Shown here: piece by piece, positions 24,281 through 33,369 of the stretch
How the letters are laid out: each line of letters opens with the position of its first letter
Numbering within the stretch: position 1 is the stretch's first letter
NCBI GenBank assembly: GCA_017883235.1
Contig: JADGNY010000034.1
Location: forward strand, 1 to 51,651
Origin: Thermoanaerobaculia bacterium
GTDB lineage: Bacteria > Acidobacteriota > Thermoanaerobaculia > Gp7-AA8
DNA: 51,651 nt
Direction of reading: 5' to 3'
Made by a program: the position numbers and the translations under genes
The notes under the pieces: generated by a model
The model's input: only the letters and a program-made list of their open reading frames with translations
What the model was told of the DNA's origin: nothing
Database searches by the model: none

Positions 24281-26199
24281 AGCACCACTCCGAACAGATG
24301 GAACATGGTGTTCATCAGCGCGCCGATGCCGAACGAATAGACCAGGATGAATGCGGCCATCGTCCACCCGGCGCGGGCGCCGCGCTCCTTCAGCATCACC
24401 AGCAGGTTTGCGATGCAGGGGATGAAGAGCGTGATCACCGTCAGCGCCACCACCACCTGGTTCGGCGTGAGATGCCCGGCCTTCTGCATGGTGAAGAGGC
24501 CGGCCGCGCCGTAGTCGCGCCGCAGGAACCCGATGACGAAGGCGTTCGTCGCTTCGGCCGGCAGGCCGAGGCCGTGGACGATCAACGGTGAGAGCGCGCG
24601 CTGGATCAGGCCGAGCGCGTGGATCCAGTCGAGGAGAAAGAGAAGGACCGTACCGATGATGAACAGCGGCACCGCTTCCTTCAGATACCACTCCGCGCGC
24701 GCCGCCACCTTGATGAGGATGTTGGTGATGCCGGGCATGCGCATCGGTGGAATCTCCAGCACGAAGTCGGCCGGATCGCCGGGGACGACGCGCGCCGCCG
24801 CCCACCCCACCAGGCCGATGGTGCCGAGCGTGATCCCGATCCAGATCAGCGCGGCCGGCGCGCCGAGCGGCGCCAGCATCCCCATGATCACCCCGAGCTG
24901 CGCGGAACAGGGAACGCCGAGGGCCAGGAGGAGCGTGACGATGGTCGACTCTTTCTTCGAATCGAGGATGCGCGTGGTCAGGGTGGCCATCGTGTCGCAG
25001 CCGAGCCCGAGGACCATCGGCAGCACCGCCTTGCCATTGAGTCCGATGCGGCGGAAGGCGCGATGGAGAAGCACCGCCAGCCGCGGCAGATAGCCGGTGT
25101 CCTCGAGAATGCTGAAGAAGGCGAAGAAGGTGATCACCACCGGCAGCACGATGGCGATGGCGTAGGTGAGGGCCATCGTCAGGATGCCGTACTGGCCGAC
25201 CAGCAATTCGAAGACGAAACGCGGCGGATGCAGGGCCTTGAGCAGATGGATCGCGTTCGGGTTGATCCACTTGCCGAAGAGGGTGGCCTGCATCCAGTCG
25301 ACCATCACCCCGGCGCCGATCTTGCCGACGAAGTACCAGGCGAAGGCGAGCACGAGCGCCAGGATGGGCATCCCCCAGACGCTGTGCATGCAGAGCGCTC
25401 CGATGCGCTCGCGGACGTTGCCGCTGCGGCGCGTCGAGGCGGCGCCGGCATGGGCGATGAGCGCCTCCGCGGCGGCCACCCGCGCGTGCACGATGGTCAT
25501 ACTGGCCGGCTGCGGCACCGATTCGCGCGCTTCGTCGCACGCGGCCACGATCCCGGACGGCAGCAGCGGACGGAGCGAGGCGTCGCCGGCCAGGATGGCC
25601 AGGGCCACGCCGCGGCAGCGCAGATTCGGCGGGAGGATCGGAAGCAGACGCGCGACGGCGCGCTCGATCGCCTCGGAGTAGGTGACGGCCGCCGTCGGCC
25701 TGACCGCGCAGTGGATGGCATCGCGAAGCCGTCCGATGTTCCAGCGCCGCAACGCGGAGATGGCCACCACCGCCGAGCCCACTTCGCCGGCCAGCGCGCT
25801 GGCGTTCACGGTGCCGTCGCCGTCGCCGCTATGCAGCTCGTCGGCCATATTGAGGCAGACCACCAGCGGCACGTCCATCTCCGCCAGTTGCAGCGTCAGG
25901 AGCATGGTCCGGCGGAGGTTGGCGATGTCGCCGACCTGCACCACCACCGCGTTCTCCTTCCGCTCCAGCAGCAGGTCGCGGGCCACGATCTCGTCGCTCG
26001 ACTGCGGCAGCAGCGAGTTCACCCCCGGCGTGTCGATGATGAGCCCGATGTCCGACGAGGCGCTGGTCACCTCCACCGTGGTGCCGGGATAGTTCGAGAC
26101 GGTGGCGTGGCGTTTGGTGAGCCGCGAGAAGAGCAGCGACTTGCCGACGTTGGCGTTTCCGATGAGGACGATTTCTAACGGAGAGTCAGGTTGAGACAT
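24277..26199 (-). CDS. feoB: Ferrous iron transporter B
   Basis: 640 residues. The N-terminal G domain has G1 GNANVGKS (14-21), YPGTT (38-42), DTPG (56-59) and NMAD (117-120, in place of NKxD). A helical GDI-like region follows, then a membrane part from about 275 with two Gate-type repeats (VPCSAQLGVIMGM and FIPCIANLLVML, each with the conserved Cys). The protein imports Fe(II) across the inner membrane. It is shorter than the roughly 770 residues of E. coli FeoB. No separate feoA is next to it, but a FeoA-like domain is at the end of the co-transcribed DtxR protein. Confidence 0.95.
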   Translation of the reverse strand: MSQPDSPLEIVLIGNANVGKSLLFSRLTKRHATVSNYPGTTVEVTSASSDIGLIIDTPGVNSLLPQSSDEIVARDLLLERKENAVVVQVGDIANLRRTMLLTLQLAEMDVPLVVCLNMADELHSGDGDGTVNASALAGEVGSAVVAISALRRWNIGRLRDAIHCAVRPTAAVTYSEAIERAVARLLPILPPNLRCRGVALAILAGDASLRPLLPSGIVAACDEARESVPQPASMTIVHARVAAAEALIAHAGAASTRRSGNVRERIGALCMHSVWGMPILALVLAFAWYFVGKIGAGVMVDWMQATLFGKWINPNAIHLLKALHPPRFVFELLVGQYGILTMALTYAIAIVLPVVITFFAFFSILEDTGYLPRLAVLLHRAFRRIGLNGKAVLPMVLGLGCDTMATLTTRILDSKKESTIVTLLLALGVPCSAQLGVIMGMLAPLGAPAALIWIGITLGTIGLVGWAAARVVPGDPADFVLEIPPMRMPGITNILIKVAARAEWYLKEAVPLFIIGTVLLFLLDWIHALGLIQRALSPLIVHGLGLPAEATNAFVIGFLRRDYGAAGLFTMQKAGHLTPNQVVVALTVITLFIPCIANLLVMLKERGARAGWTMAAFILVYSFGIGALMNTMFHLFGVVL

Positions 26200-26237
26200 G
26201 GTCTCAGCTAATGTGGACCTCTCCTGAACGCAATCGG

Positions 26238-26251
26238 GTGATGATCATCAC
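26238..26251. promoter_or_regulatory. Perfect 14-bp palindrome between divergent feoB and korA
   Basis: GTGATGATCATCAC lies 39 bp before the feoB start and 72 bp before korA. A perfect palindrome in this position suits a dimeric repressor such as the DtxR-type protein of the operon. It does not match the classical TTAGG-type iron box, so this is inference. Confidence 0.45.
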
Positions 26252-26322
26252 TCCCCTTGGTGACACAAATCGTGGCGCGGTTTGCCCCCCGTCGGCGAAG
26301 CTTGCTGGCCGGGAGGAAACCC

Positions 26323-28050
26323 ATGAATGAGCTGACATTTGCCTTCGTCGGAGCAGGCGGCGACGGTGCGGTAGCGGCGGGCGACATCATCGCCGGAGCG
26401 TGTGCCCGCGAAGGGCTTCACGTCGTCAAAACCGAGGCCTATGGACCGCAGATCAGAGGCGGCGAATCGTCCGCGGTCGTGCGCGTCAGCAGCGCGCCGA
26501 TTCACGCCCAGGCCGACTGCGTCGACGTCCTCGTCGTCTTCAGTTGGGCCGACTTCGCGCGCTTCCATAACGAGCTAGTCGTCGCTCCCGATGCGGTCGT
26601 CTTTTGCGAGACAGGGGATGACCCGCCGCCCGAGCTGGCCGGACGCCACATCTATCCGATCGCTTTCAAAGGGGCGGCCAAGAACGTCACCGCCATCGCC
26701 ATGCTGGCCTCGCTCTTCGGCCTGCCGCTCGAAGCCACCCGATCCGCCGTCGAGCAGCGTTTCGCCAAGAAGAAGCAGGCCGTCATCGACGCCAACCTCG
26801 CGGCCTTCGACTTCGGGCTGGCCGAGGCCGAGAAGATCGCCGAGAAGATCGGGGTGGAGAAACGGCTGACCTACGAGCGCAGCGCCGCGCACCTCATCAT
26901 GTCCGGCAACGAGGCGGCGGCGTTCGGCGCCATTCACGCCGGCTGTCGATTCTTCGCCGGATACCCCATCACCCCTTCCACCGAGATCCTGCAGTTCCTG
27001 GCCGTCTGGCTGCCGAAGATGCGCGGCTCAATTCTCCAGACAGAGGATGAGCTGGCCGCGATCGGCGCTGTCATCGGCGCCTCCTTCACCGGCGTGAAGG
27101 CGATGACGGCCACCTCGGGGCCGGGCCTTTCGCTGATGGCGGAGATGCTCGGCCTGGCCTCGATCGCCGAGATCCCGGCAGTGATCGTCAACGTACAGCG
27201 CGGCGGACCGTCGACCGGCATCCCCACCAAGAGCGAGCAGTCCGACCTGCTGCACTCCCTCTTCGCCAGCCACGGCGACACGCCGCGCGTCGTCATCGCC
27301 TGCTCCGACGTGGAGGAGTCGTTCCACGCCACCGTCGATGCCTTCAACATCAGCGAGGAGTTCCAGATCCCGGTGATCGTGCTGACCGATCAGTCGATCG
27401 CCCAGCGCCGCGAGACCATCGACGCCAGCGCCCTCGAGCACGAGGTGCGCGACCGCGTCACGGCCATGCCGCCGGCGCTGTCCGATTACCACCGCTACCT
27501 CGATACGCCCAGCGGCGTGTCGCCGATGGCCCTCCCGTCGACGCCGGGCGGCATGTACCAGACCAACGGCCTGGAGCACGATTCGCAGGGCCGGCCGAGC
27601 TCGACGTTCGTCGTGCACGAGCAGATGAACGCCAAGCGCTATCGCAAGCTGGACGGCATCGCCGCCCGTTACCCACTCTTCCGCCGTTTCGGCGCGCCCC
27701 GCCCCCGCCTCGGCGTGATCTGCTGGGGCTCGACCGTCGGCCCGCTCCGCGAGGCCATCGACCGTATCGGCGAGGATGCCGGCATCGGCGTCTTCGCCCC
27801 GCAGCTCCTCATGCCGCTCCCGGCGCAACCGCTGCAGGAGTTCATCGATTCGTGCGAGGAGGTGGTCGTCGTCGAGCTGAGCTTCTCCGCACAGTTCGAG
27901 CGCTACCTGCGCGGCTTCGTCGATTTCCCCCGCAAACGGACCAGCGTCTACAAACGCTCGGGAGGGAAGTCGCTGACCGCCGCCGAGATCGAGATCGAGC
28001 TGAGGCGTCTGCTCGTGCTTCATGAGAATCTGGAAGAGGTGACCGTATGA
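26323..28050 (+). CDS. korA: 2-oxoacid:ferredoxin oxidoreductase, gamma-alpha fused subunit
   Basis: 575 residues from ATG 26323, with GGGAGG 6 bases upstream. The N-terminal gamma-type domain (about 1-180; GAGGDGAVAAGDIIAGACAR) is fused to the alpha, pyrimidine-binding domain (FFAGYPITPSTEI, ATSGPGLSLM, RGGPSTG), followed by a transketolase C-terminal-like region. With KorB it oxidises a 2-oxoacid, probably 2-oxoglutarate, to the acyl-CoA and reduced ferredoxin. The choice of 2-oxoglutarate over pyruvate is from overall resemblance. The stop overlaps the korB start by 4 bases. Confidence 0.92.
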   Translation: MNELTFAFVGAGGDGAVAAGDIIAGACAREGLHVVKTEAYGPQIRGGESSAVVRVSSAPIHAQADCVDVLVVFSWADFARFHNELVVAPDAVVFCETGDDPPPELAGRHIYPIAFKGAAKNVTAIAMLASLFGLPLEATRSAVEQRFAKKKQAVIDANLAAFDFGLAEAEKIAEKIGVEKRLTYERSAAHLIMSGNEAAAFGAIHAGCRFFAGYPITPSTEILQFLAVWLPKMRGSILQTEDELAAIGAVIGASFTGVKAMTATSGPGLSLMAEMLGLASIAEIPAVIVNVQRGGPSTGIPTKSEQSDLLHSLFASHGDTPRVVIACSDVEESFHATVDAFNISEEFQIPVIVLTDQSIAQRRETIDASALEHEVRDRVTAMPPALSDYHRYLDTPSGVSPMALPSTPGGMYQTNGLEHDSQGRPSSTFVVHEQMNAKRYRKLDGIAARYPLFRRFGAPRPRLGVICWGSTVGPLREAIDRIGEDAGIGVFAPQLLMPLPAQPLQEFIDSCEEVVVVELSFSAQFERYLRGFVDFPRKRTSVYKRSGGKSLTAAEIEIELRRLLVLHENLEEVTV

Positions 28051-28925
28051 CTACCGCACCGCATATCGCGCACGCCCCGTATACCGTGCAGGACTACAAG
28101 ACCGATCTGAAGCCGGTATGGTGTCCCGGCTGCGGCGACTTCGCCGTCCTCAATTCCGTCTACCGGGCCCTGGCCGACCTGAAGTGCGAGCCGCACGAGA
28201 CATTGATCGTCTCCGGCATCGGCTGCTCGTCGCGCCTGCCGGGCTACGTGGAGACGTATGGAATCAATTCACTGCACGGCCGGGCGCTGCCGATCGCCAC
28301 CGGCGCGAAGCTGGCCGCGCCGAACCTCCATGTAATCGCCGTCGGCGGCGACGGCGACGGCCTTGCCATCGGCGGCAATCACTTCATGCACGCCGCCAGA
28401 CGCAACGTCGACATCGCCTACTTCATCATGGACAACGAGATCTACGGCCTGACCAAAGGCCAGGCCGCCCCGACGACGCCGCACGGCGACAAGACGAAGT
28501 CGACGACCTACGGCAACCCCGAGATCAGCATCGACCCCTGCGCCCTGGCCATCTCCCTCGGCGCCAGTTGGGTGGCCCGCGCCTTCGCCGGCGACGTGAA
28601 GGGAACGACGGAGCTGATGAAGGAAGCGATCACCCACCACGGCTTCGCGTTCCTGAACATCATCTCGCCGTGCGTAACGTGGAGGGGGGATGACCTGATG
28701 AAACTCCTGCGGCCTCTGTGCCGCCCCGTTGCGCCTGACCACGACCGCACCGACCGCGAAGCGGCGCTGCGCTACACAAGCGAGCCCGACGACCGCCTTA
28801 CCGTCGGCGTCCTCTTCTCCTCCCCTCGCGCTTCGCTGCTCGACGAGATGATCGAGATCCGCGAACGGGCGTCCGGGGTGGCGATGCCACCGGGGAGGGG
28901 GGAGATATTGGCGTCGTTTGCGTGA
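28047..28925 (+). CDS. korB: 2-oxoacid:ferredoxin oxidoreductase, beta subunit
   Basis: 292 residues. Binds thiamine diphosphate and a 4Fe-4S cluster: CPGCGD (Cys26, Cys29), GIGCSSR and a later ISPCVTW supply the cluster Cys. GGDGDGLAIGG with DNEIYGLTKGQ forms the diphosphate and magnesium site. It is coupled to korA by an ATGA overlap. The stop is followed by a GGGGGGCCCCC palindrome. Two separate pieces of a korB-like sequence lie 4-5 kb downstream (32.7 and 33.85 kb). Confidence 0.93.
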   Translation: MTTAPHIAHAPYTVQDYKTDLKPVWCPGCGDFAVLNSVYRALADLKCEPHETLIVSGIGCSSRLPGYVETYGINSLHGRALPIATGAKLAAPNLHVIAVGGDGDGLAIGGNHFMHAARRNVDIAYFIMDNEIYGLTKGQAAPTTPHGDKTKSTTYGNPEISIDPCALAISLGASWVARAFAGDVKGTTELMKEAITHHGFAFLNIISPCVTWRGDDLMKLLRPLCRPVAPDHDRTDREAALRYTSEPDDRLTVGVLFSSPRASLLDEMIEIRERASGVAMPPGRGEILASFA

Positions 28926-29128
28926 GGGGTGGGGGGCCCCCAGGTCCCTGCGAGGACGAGCGAAAACAGAAGCTCCCAAACAATGCGCCGCACTCGTGAT
29001 TAGCGACTAGCTGGAATTGTGGCGGCCGAACCAATACTCGTTGCGAACCACGGCCGTTGAGATCTCATGGAGCGTTTAACATCGTTTGACGATCGGTCTA
29101 CAGTTAGCTCCGCATCAGGACTCAATAG

Positions 29129-30214
29129 GTGAAGACCCAACGTGAACTCAACCTCGGAAACACTTTGACCGACACAAATTTCCGTCGTGACAACCATTAT
29201 GTTCCCTGCGAATACCTCAAGCGCTGGGAATCGGCGCCTGGCAGAGTGTGGATGTATCGTATCCTCGTTTCGCACGAAAACGTTCCGCTATGGAGGGAGA
29301 GCTCCATTCGAGGAATTGCTTACCATAAGCATCTGTACACTCGAATCGCACTTGGGCGTGAAAGCGATGAGATAGAGCAATGGTTTGAGCGTGAGTACGA
29401 AACACCTGCCGAGGAAGTTCTGCAAAAGGTGACGTCGAACGCTCGGCTGACGCCGCTCGATTGGAGAATCTTGGTCCGTTTCCTAGCTGCTCAAGATGTG
29501 CGAACGCCAGCGCGGTTGGTCGACAATATTAAGCGTTGGCAAGAAACCGTGCCAAGTCTGCTGGATTACGCGTTGCAAGAGACAGTGCGGAGGCTTGAAT
29601 CGCCGAAGGCGCACCGGGAACCGTCAGCTCGCGTTGAATCGGCCGTGTCAACTGATTTCCCGATCCGTATAACGACCGATGTTAACCCCAACCCCGAGCT
29701 CGCTACGTTAAGAGTGGAGACGATTGCGGGTCGTGGGTTGTGGCTCTTTGCGATCAAGCACCAACTCACCAAAACGGCTGACATCCTGCATCGGCATAGA
29801 TGGACAATCCTCTTTTCACCAAAAGGAATTAACTGGTTTACGAGTGACGACCCCGTGATCCGCTTGAATTACGCTGATCCGAACAATTACAATTTTGACG
29901 GCGGCTGGGGAAGTAAAGGGACCGAGATATTCATGCCGCTAAGCCAAAGGCATCTCCTTTATACTAAAGTTGACGGACTTTCACCGAGCCGCGGAACGAA
30001 CGTGAGCCTTGATCAAGCGAAAATGATTCGTCGTTTTATCGCGGAACATGCTCACAGGTCTATCTTTGCCGGAGAGCCTGATACGAACGTTCCGAAACTG
30101 AGACCAAGGATGGTGAACGCGGATTTGTTCAAAGACGAGAAGACGCAGTGGTCTAAGTGGCATGACGATCAGACTGCTGCAGAGAGGAACTTGATGTCCG
30201 GAAGTGAGTGCTAA
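29129..30214 (+). CDS. DUF4238 family protein
   Basis: 361 residues from GTG 29129. DNHYVPCEYLKRW near residue 20 is the opening of DUF4238 (normally HYVPxxYLxxF), and later WFTSDDPV is the second recurring motif. The function is unknown; members are scattered, often in accessory islands. The base composition is visibly lower in G+C than that of the flanking kor genes, which suggests recent transfer. There is no operon partner on the same strand except the nuclease-like gene 150 bp on. Confidence 0.8.
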   Translation: MKTQRELNLGNTLTDTNFRRDNHYVPCEYLKRWESAPGRVWMYRILVSHENVPLWRESSIRGIAYHKHLYTRIALGRESDEIEQWFEREYETPAEEVLQKVTSNARLTPLDWRILVRFLAAQDVRTPARLVDNIKRWQETVPSLLDYALQETVRRLESPKAHREPSARVESAVSTDFPIRITTDVNPNPELATLRVETIAGRGLWLFAIKHQLTKTADILHRHRWTILFSPKGINWFTSDDPVIRLNYADPNNYNFDGGWGSKGTEIFMPLSQRHLLYTKVDGLSPSRGTNVSLDQAKMIRRFIAEHAHRSIFAGEPDTNVPKLRPRMVNADLFKDEKTQWSKWHDDQTAAERNLMSGSEC

Positions 30215-30237
30215 GCAGGGGTCAGAAAGGTCAGGGG

Positions 30238-30336
30238 TTAGTTGGGGGTCGTATCTGGAAGTTCAACTTAACGGAGCACGTCTCGGACGATACCCCGTTC
30301 CGCTAAGTTGATTTTCAGGATTCGACCCCCAACTTA
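30238..30336. repeat. 43-bp-arm imperfect inverted repeat
   Basis: The left arm starts at TTAGTTGGGGGTCG and the right arm ends at CGACCCCCAACTTA; roughly four of five positions pair. The GGGGTCAG words just upstream recall sequences next to REP-type elements. It lies between the DUF4238 and nuclease genes. Confidence 0.7.
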
Positions 30337-30364
30337 TGCTCCGCCGTGCTACCGTTGTCGGCCC

Positions 30365-31258
30365 ATGGCGAAACGCAAGGTAATATCGTCAGCCAACCGG
30401 GGAGACGTCTTGGAGCAGGCTGTCAGAACTATCGAGACCGCAATCCTGAGGACTCTTCCGGCCGCCGGCCATTCGAAGCTTACGATCGAAACGAAGAAGA
30501 TTATAGTCGTCGAGGGCGTAAAACACGAGATAGACGTATGGGTTCATGTTGATCCCGGCGGCGGTTACGACACCCTGGTGGTTTTCGAATGCAAGGATTG
30601 GAAGAAGACTGTTGGAAAGAACGAAGTCATCGTGCTCTCGGAGAAGCTAAAGGCATCAGGTGCACAGCATGGATACTTGGTTGCACGTAAATTCAGTCGG
30701 TATGCCTCAGCGCAAGCAAAACTCGATCGACGCATCGAACTCCTTCAATTCGCTACGGACATTCCTATCTGGCCGACGCTTCTCCACATTCCTGGCATCA
30801 TCAAAGATCATCGGCGCACGCGAGTTGATGTCCGTCTCAAGCCTTCATCGCGCCAAGACAAAGAATCTAATCCGATCTCTACCGCCGTTAGCGTGCCAGC
30901 GGTCTTGGATGGTATTGAGTACCCAAATCTGCAAGATCATCTTCTAACGCTCGTCAACACAATGATCGACGAACGCCTCGCAGCGGAACCCACCCGTGAC
31001 TTGCCTGCGGGTGATTACTCGTACGAAATCGAACGTGCTTTTCATTTTTCCTCGGCGTCCATAAACGGGATGTCGATCGATGGTTTCGAGCTCCACATCT
31101 CGTTCATGATTGAATTGGTGCGGCCCCCGATCATATCTCTCTTTGCTGTGGAGCAACGCGGTGGTATCTACACTACCGAGATCTTTCGCGCTGCGGACCA
31201 ATATGTGAGCATGCAATACATCGTTCCTATCTCGAAATCAGAGACCAGCGAGAAGTAA
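30365..31258 (+). CDS. PD-(D/E)XK nuclease-fold protein (Mrr-like)
   Basis: 297 residues from ATG 30365; the upstream ATG (30308) lies within an inverted repeat. The N-terminal 150 residues have the restriction-endonuclease core: KHEIDVWV (Asp57), then VVFECKDWKKTV, giving the ExK pair Glu75/Lys77. A helix then a VARKFS strand follow. The C-terminal half is unrecognised and may read the target or partner. No methylase is nearby, so it could be a type IV-like, recombination or defence nuclease. It lies in a low-GC accessory patch. Confidence 0.75.
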   Translation: MAKRKVISSANRGDVLEQAVRTIETAILRTLPAAGHSKLTIETKKIIVVEGVKHEIDVWVHVDPGGGYDTLVVFECKDWKKTVGKNEVIVLSEKLKASGAQHGYLVARKFSRYASAQAKLDRRIELLQFATDIPIWPTLLHIPGIIKDHRRTRVDVRLKPSSRQDKESNPISTAVSVPAVLDGIEYPNLQDHLLTLVNTMIDERLAAEPTRDLPAGDYSYEIERAFHFSSASINGMSIDGFELHISFMIELVRPPIISLFAVEQRGGIYTTEIFRAADQYVSMQYIVPISKSETSEK

Positions 31259-31269
31259 CTCGGGCCAAG

Positions 31270-31938
31270 CTATTTGTTTACACGAAGTTCCGGTGGGAGG
31301 CTGAATCGCTGCCAAGATACATGTCCCTGATTGTTACTCAGCACCCAGACCACACCGGTATGCTGATCGATGATATTGACCACCGAGGAAGCGCCTGCTC
31401 CAGACGGAGCCACGGTAATCGTCGGGACATCGGTCGGTTTCGGCTTCCATATCCGATAGCCACAGAATACCGTGAACACAGCCATACCGATGAAGAACGG
31501 CCAGATCAGCCACTTGTAGTAAAGCGGCACACGTCCTTGCGCGCGTTTCTTCGTTGCTTCGAGTTTAGCCTTATCATTCAGATCTGTGGCCAGCGGTAGA
31601 CTTTCGGACGCGTTCGCATAGCTAAGTATCCAAAAGTGACACTGAATGCCAGCATATATAGAGATCAATAGCGCGACGCTGCTCGCAGTAAAAGCAATAT
31701 GCTCCAGGCGGCCAGCATCAACTGTCACGGCGAATCCGTATCCGAACACGATGGCAGCACCAGCCGTCGTCACAAGCCATTTCGTAGCGTCACGGTACCA
31801 ATCCAAGTTGGTTCCGAGCTTTGTCTCTGGTGCTGAGGTGATGGCAGGGGCCGCGGTCACGGGAACACTAAGTAGGACGGTACCTGACGAGCCCTTCAGC
31901 TCGATCGCAGCTATCGTGTCGATAGGTTGCGCGCTCAT
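31270..31938 (-). CDS. Membrane protein of unknown function
   Basis: 222 residues from ATG 31938, chosen because it overlaps the stop of the upstream ORF as ATGA. There are three hydrophobic segments (about 62-82, 88-108, 148-166) and a polar C-terminal domain with SSVVNIIDQHTGVVWVLSNN, a short beta-rich stretch also seen in bacterial membrane proteins that sense ligands. The family is unknown. It runs convergent with the nuclease gene, 11 bp apart. Confidence 0.65.
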   Translation of the reverse strand: MSAQPIDTIAAIELKGSSGTVLLSVPVTAAPAITSAPETKLGTNLDWYRDATKWLVTTAGAAIVFGYGFAVTVDAGRLEHIAFTASSVALLISIYAGIQCHFWILSYANASESLPLATDLNDKAKLEATKKRAQGRVPLYYKWLIWPFFIGMAVFTVFCGYRIWKPKPTDVPTITVAPSGAGASSVVNIIDQHTGVVWVLSNNQGHVSWQRFSLPPELRVNK

Positions 31939-32252
31939 GGCAAATGGGGCGCGTCGGGACACATTCGCATGGCGGACTGCGCGGCTGTTTCAGTTACGAT
32001 CGTAATATCCCTGAAATCGGTCGTCGTGCGTGTCTTCGTCCCCTGCTGCAAGAGACGCTGCCTGAAAGACGGCAACTCTCGTTCCCAATAGTCGAGCAAC
32101 TTGACCTCCCTGTCCCCTGTCGTCGTTTGCAGTTGCCGCTGAAGGGCACGAAGAACAATTTGCAGTGACTGTCCGCTGAAAATAACGGAACTCGAATCGC
32201 CAACGAGGTTCATCAACAAGGTAAGTGCACGTTCAGTTTCTGATCGCGTCAT
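31935..32252 (-). CDS. Small soluble protein coupled to a membrane protein
   Basis: 105 residues, mostly helical (ERALTLLMNLVGDSSSVIFS, then LQIVLRALQRQLQTTTGDRE). I do not recognise it. The 4-base overlap with the downstream membrane protein start supports both being real and made together. Confidence 0.6.
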   Translation of the reverse strand: MTRSETERALTLLMNLVGDSSSVIFSGQSLQIVLRALQRQLQTTTGDREVKLLDYWERELPSFRQRLLQQGTKTRTTTDFRDITIVTETAAQSAMRMCPDAPHLP

Positions 32253-32330
32253 GACGTCTCCCTATTCAGGTGCATCGGAACAATGCGCTGACGTAAGTAT
32301 AACTCGAATCGAGACAGTGCAAACGGTAGA

Positions 32331-32450
32331 GAAAGTCAGAGGGGCTCGCACTTTCGTTTTTCGCTTTGGTGAACGCCTGACTGTGCGAGACTTCGGCAAC
32401 GTCTGCGGAGCGTGAATGTCGAGGGAGTCGGCAGTGCTGGACCTTCGGTA
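32331..32450. repeat. Degenerate copy of the GTCAGACCTTCG element
   Basis: Contains CACTTTCGTTTTTCGCTTT and GCCTGACTG in the order found in the better copies that follow. Assignment is by eye. Confidence 0.45.
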
Positions 32451-32471
32451 ATCGAGGGAAAGTCAGGAGGG

Positions 32472-32613
32472 TCAGACCTTCGTTTTTCGCCCTCTTCGTA
32501 AATATCTGACTGGAAGCGACTTCTAGATCCACGACGGAGCGTGCGCGCGGATGACTCAGTTATCTGGTGTATCTCGACGCGGTCCGCTCGAAGTCGCCGA
32601 TCGAAGGTCTGAC
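32472..32613. repeat. GTCAGACCTTCG inverted-repeat element, copy 1 (142 bp)
   Basis: Perfect 12-bp terminal inverted repeats GTCAGACCTTCG (32472-32483) and CGAAGGTCTGAC (32602-32613). Internal words TTCGTAAATATCTGACTGGA, AGCGACTTCT and GATGACTCAGTTATCTG are shared with copies near 33.7, 35.1 and 38.1 kb. Confidence 0.85.
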
Positions 32614-32690
32614 ACTCCGGCTCGGTTGTGACGCGCATCGCCTCACGCCCGACACTCTGGTTCCTCTGGTTCGGTCGTGACGCATCGCGC

Positions 32691-32790
32691 CTCGCTGCTC
32701 GACGAACTGATCGACATTCGCGAAGGGGCGGCAGTAGTGGCGATGCCACCGGGGAGGGGGGAGATTTTGGCAGCGTTTGCCTGAGGGGAG
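32691..32790 (+). pseudogene. Fragment of a korB 3' end
   Basis: CTGCTCGACGA, GTGGCGATGCCACCGGGGAG and GGGGAGAT are read in the same order as at 28838-28925. The fragment includes the in-frame stop and the following GAGGGG. It corresponds to the last 30 or so codons of korB with scattered substitutions. No start and no upstream korB sequence is present. Confidence 0.8.
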
Positions 32791-32839
32791 AGTTGTACGT
32801 CAGGAAGCGGGACTGGCGTATCCTTGTTCCGGCAAAAAC

Positions 32840-33040
32840 ATGACACGCGTCGAACAACTTGAGCAGGAGATCGCGAAGCTCCATCCCGACGAGTTCGTCC
32901 AGCTCCGCGAGTGGCTGATGGAGCAGGATTGGGCCGAATGGGATCGGCAGATCGAGCGGGATTCGGCCGCGGGAAAGCTGGACGGGCTCATGAAAAGAGC
33001 ACTGGCTGACCACGCTGCCGGCAAGTCCCGTCCGATTTGA
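32840..33040 (+). CDS. Antitoxin-like protein of a RelE-type pair
   Basis: 66 residues starting MTRVEQLEQEIAKLHPDEFV, then LREWLMEQDWAEWDRQIE and an ALADHAAGK tail. This layout (a Trp-rich helix, then a short basic end) is common in small antitoxins placed before RelE/ParE-like toxins. Its stop overlaps the toxin's TTG start by 4 bases. It seems intact. Confidence 0.8.
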   Translation: MTRVEQLEQEIAKLHPDEFVQLREWLMEQDWAEWDRQIERDSAAGKLDGLMKRALADHAAGKSRPI

Positions 33041-33336
33041 ATCACCACACCTCACCGGAATTCTGGGAGGCCGTCGAACGCCTTCCATCCGAGATTCAGG
33101 ATCTCGCGCGCGCCAACTACGAGCTCTTGCGCGAGAACCCGCGCCATCCCTCTCTGCACTTCAAGAAAGTCGGTGGCAATTGGTCCGTCCCTATCGGGCT
33201 GGGTTACCGGGCGCTGGGAACAGATACCGAAGATGGAGTTATCCGGGTGTGGATCGCACCATTCCGTGGCTGGTACTCCGCCGCGAGGCGTCTGCTCCGA
33301 AAGCACAGACGACCCGCGACGCTGACCGCCACCTAA
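33037..33336 (+). CDS. RelE/ParE-like toxin with altered C-terminus
   Basis: 99 residues from TTG 33037. FWEAVERLPSEIQDLARANY, HPSLHFKKVGGNWSVPIGLG and YRALGT are the RelE-fold signature of this subgroup, in which a ribosome-associated RNase toxin is expected. The normal ending (W-I-x-x-H-x-E-Y) is missing: after VWIA the sequence becomes FRGWYSAARRLLRKHRR. A second, partial copy at 35712-35832 keeps the normal ending. This copy is therefore probably frameshifted late and may be inactive. Confidence 0.72.
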   Translation: MNHHTSPEFWEAVERLPSEIQDLARANYELLRENPRHPSLHFKKVGGNWSVPIGLGYRALGTDTEDGVIRVWIAPFRGWYSAARRLLRKHRRPATLTAT

Positions 33337-33369
33337 TGGCGGCCTTTGCTCGAAAGCTCGCCGGTCGCC

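Noticed and set aside
24281-25540. Long minus-strand frame upstream of the Cys-rich protein
   Set aside because: It is a shadow of feoB in another frame; only the last 70 residues, starting at the GTGA overlap, make sense.
26200-26322. Riboswitch before korA or feoB
   Set aside because: The gap is 123 bp and shows only a DNA palindrome; no multi-stem RNA pattern was recognised.
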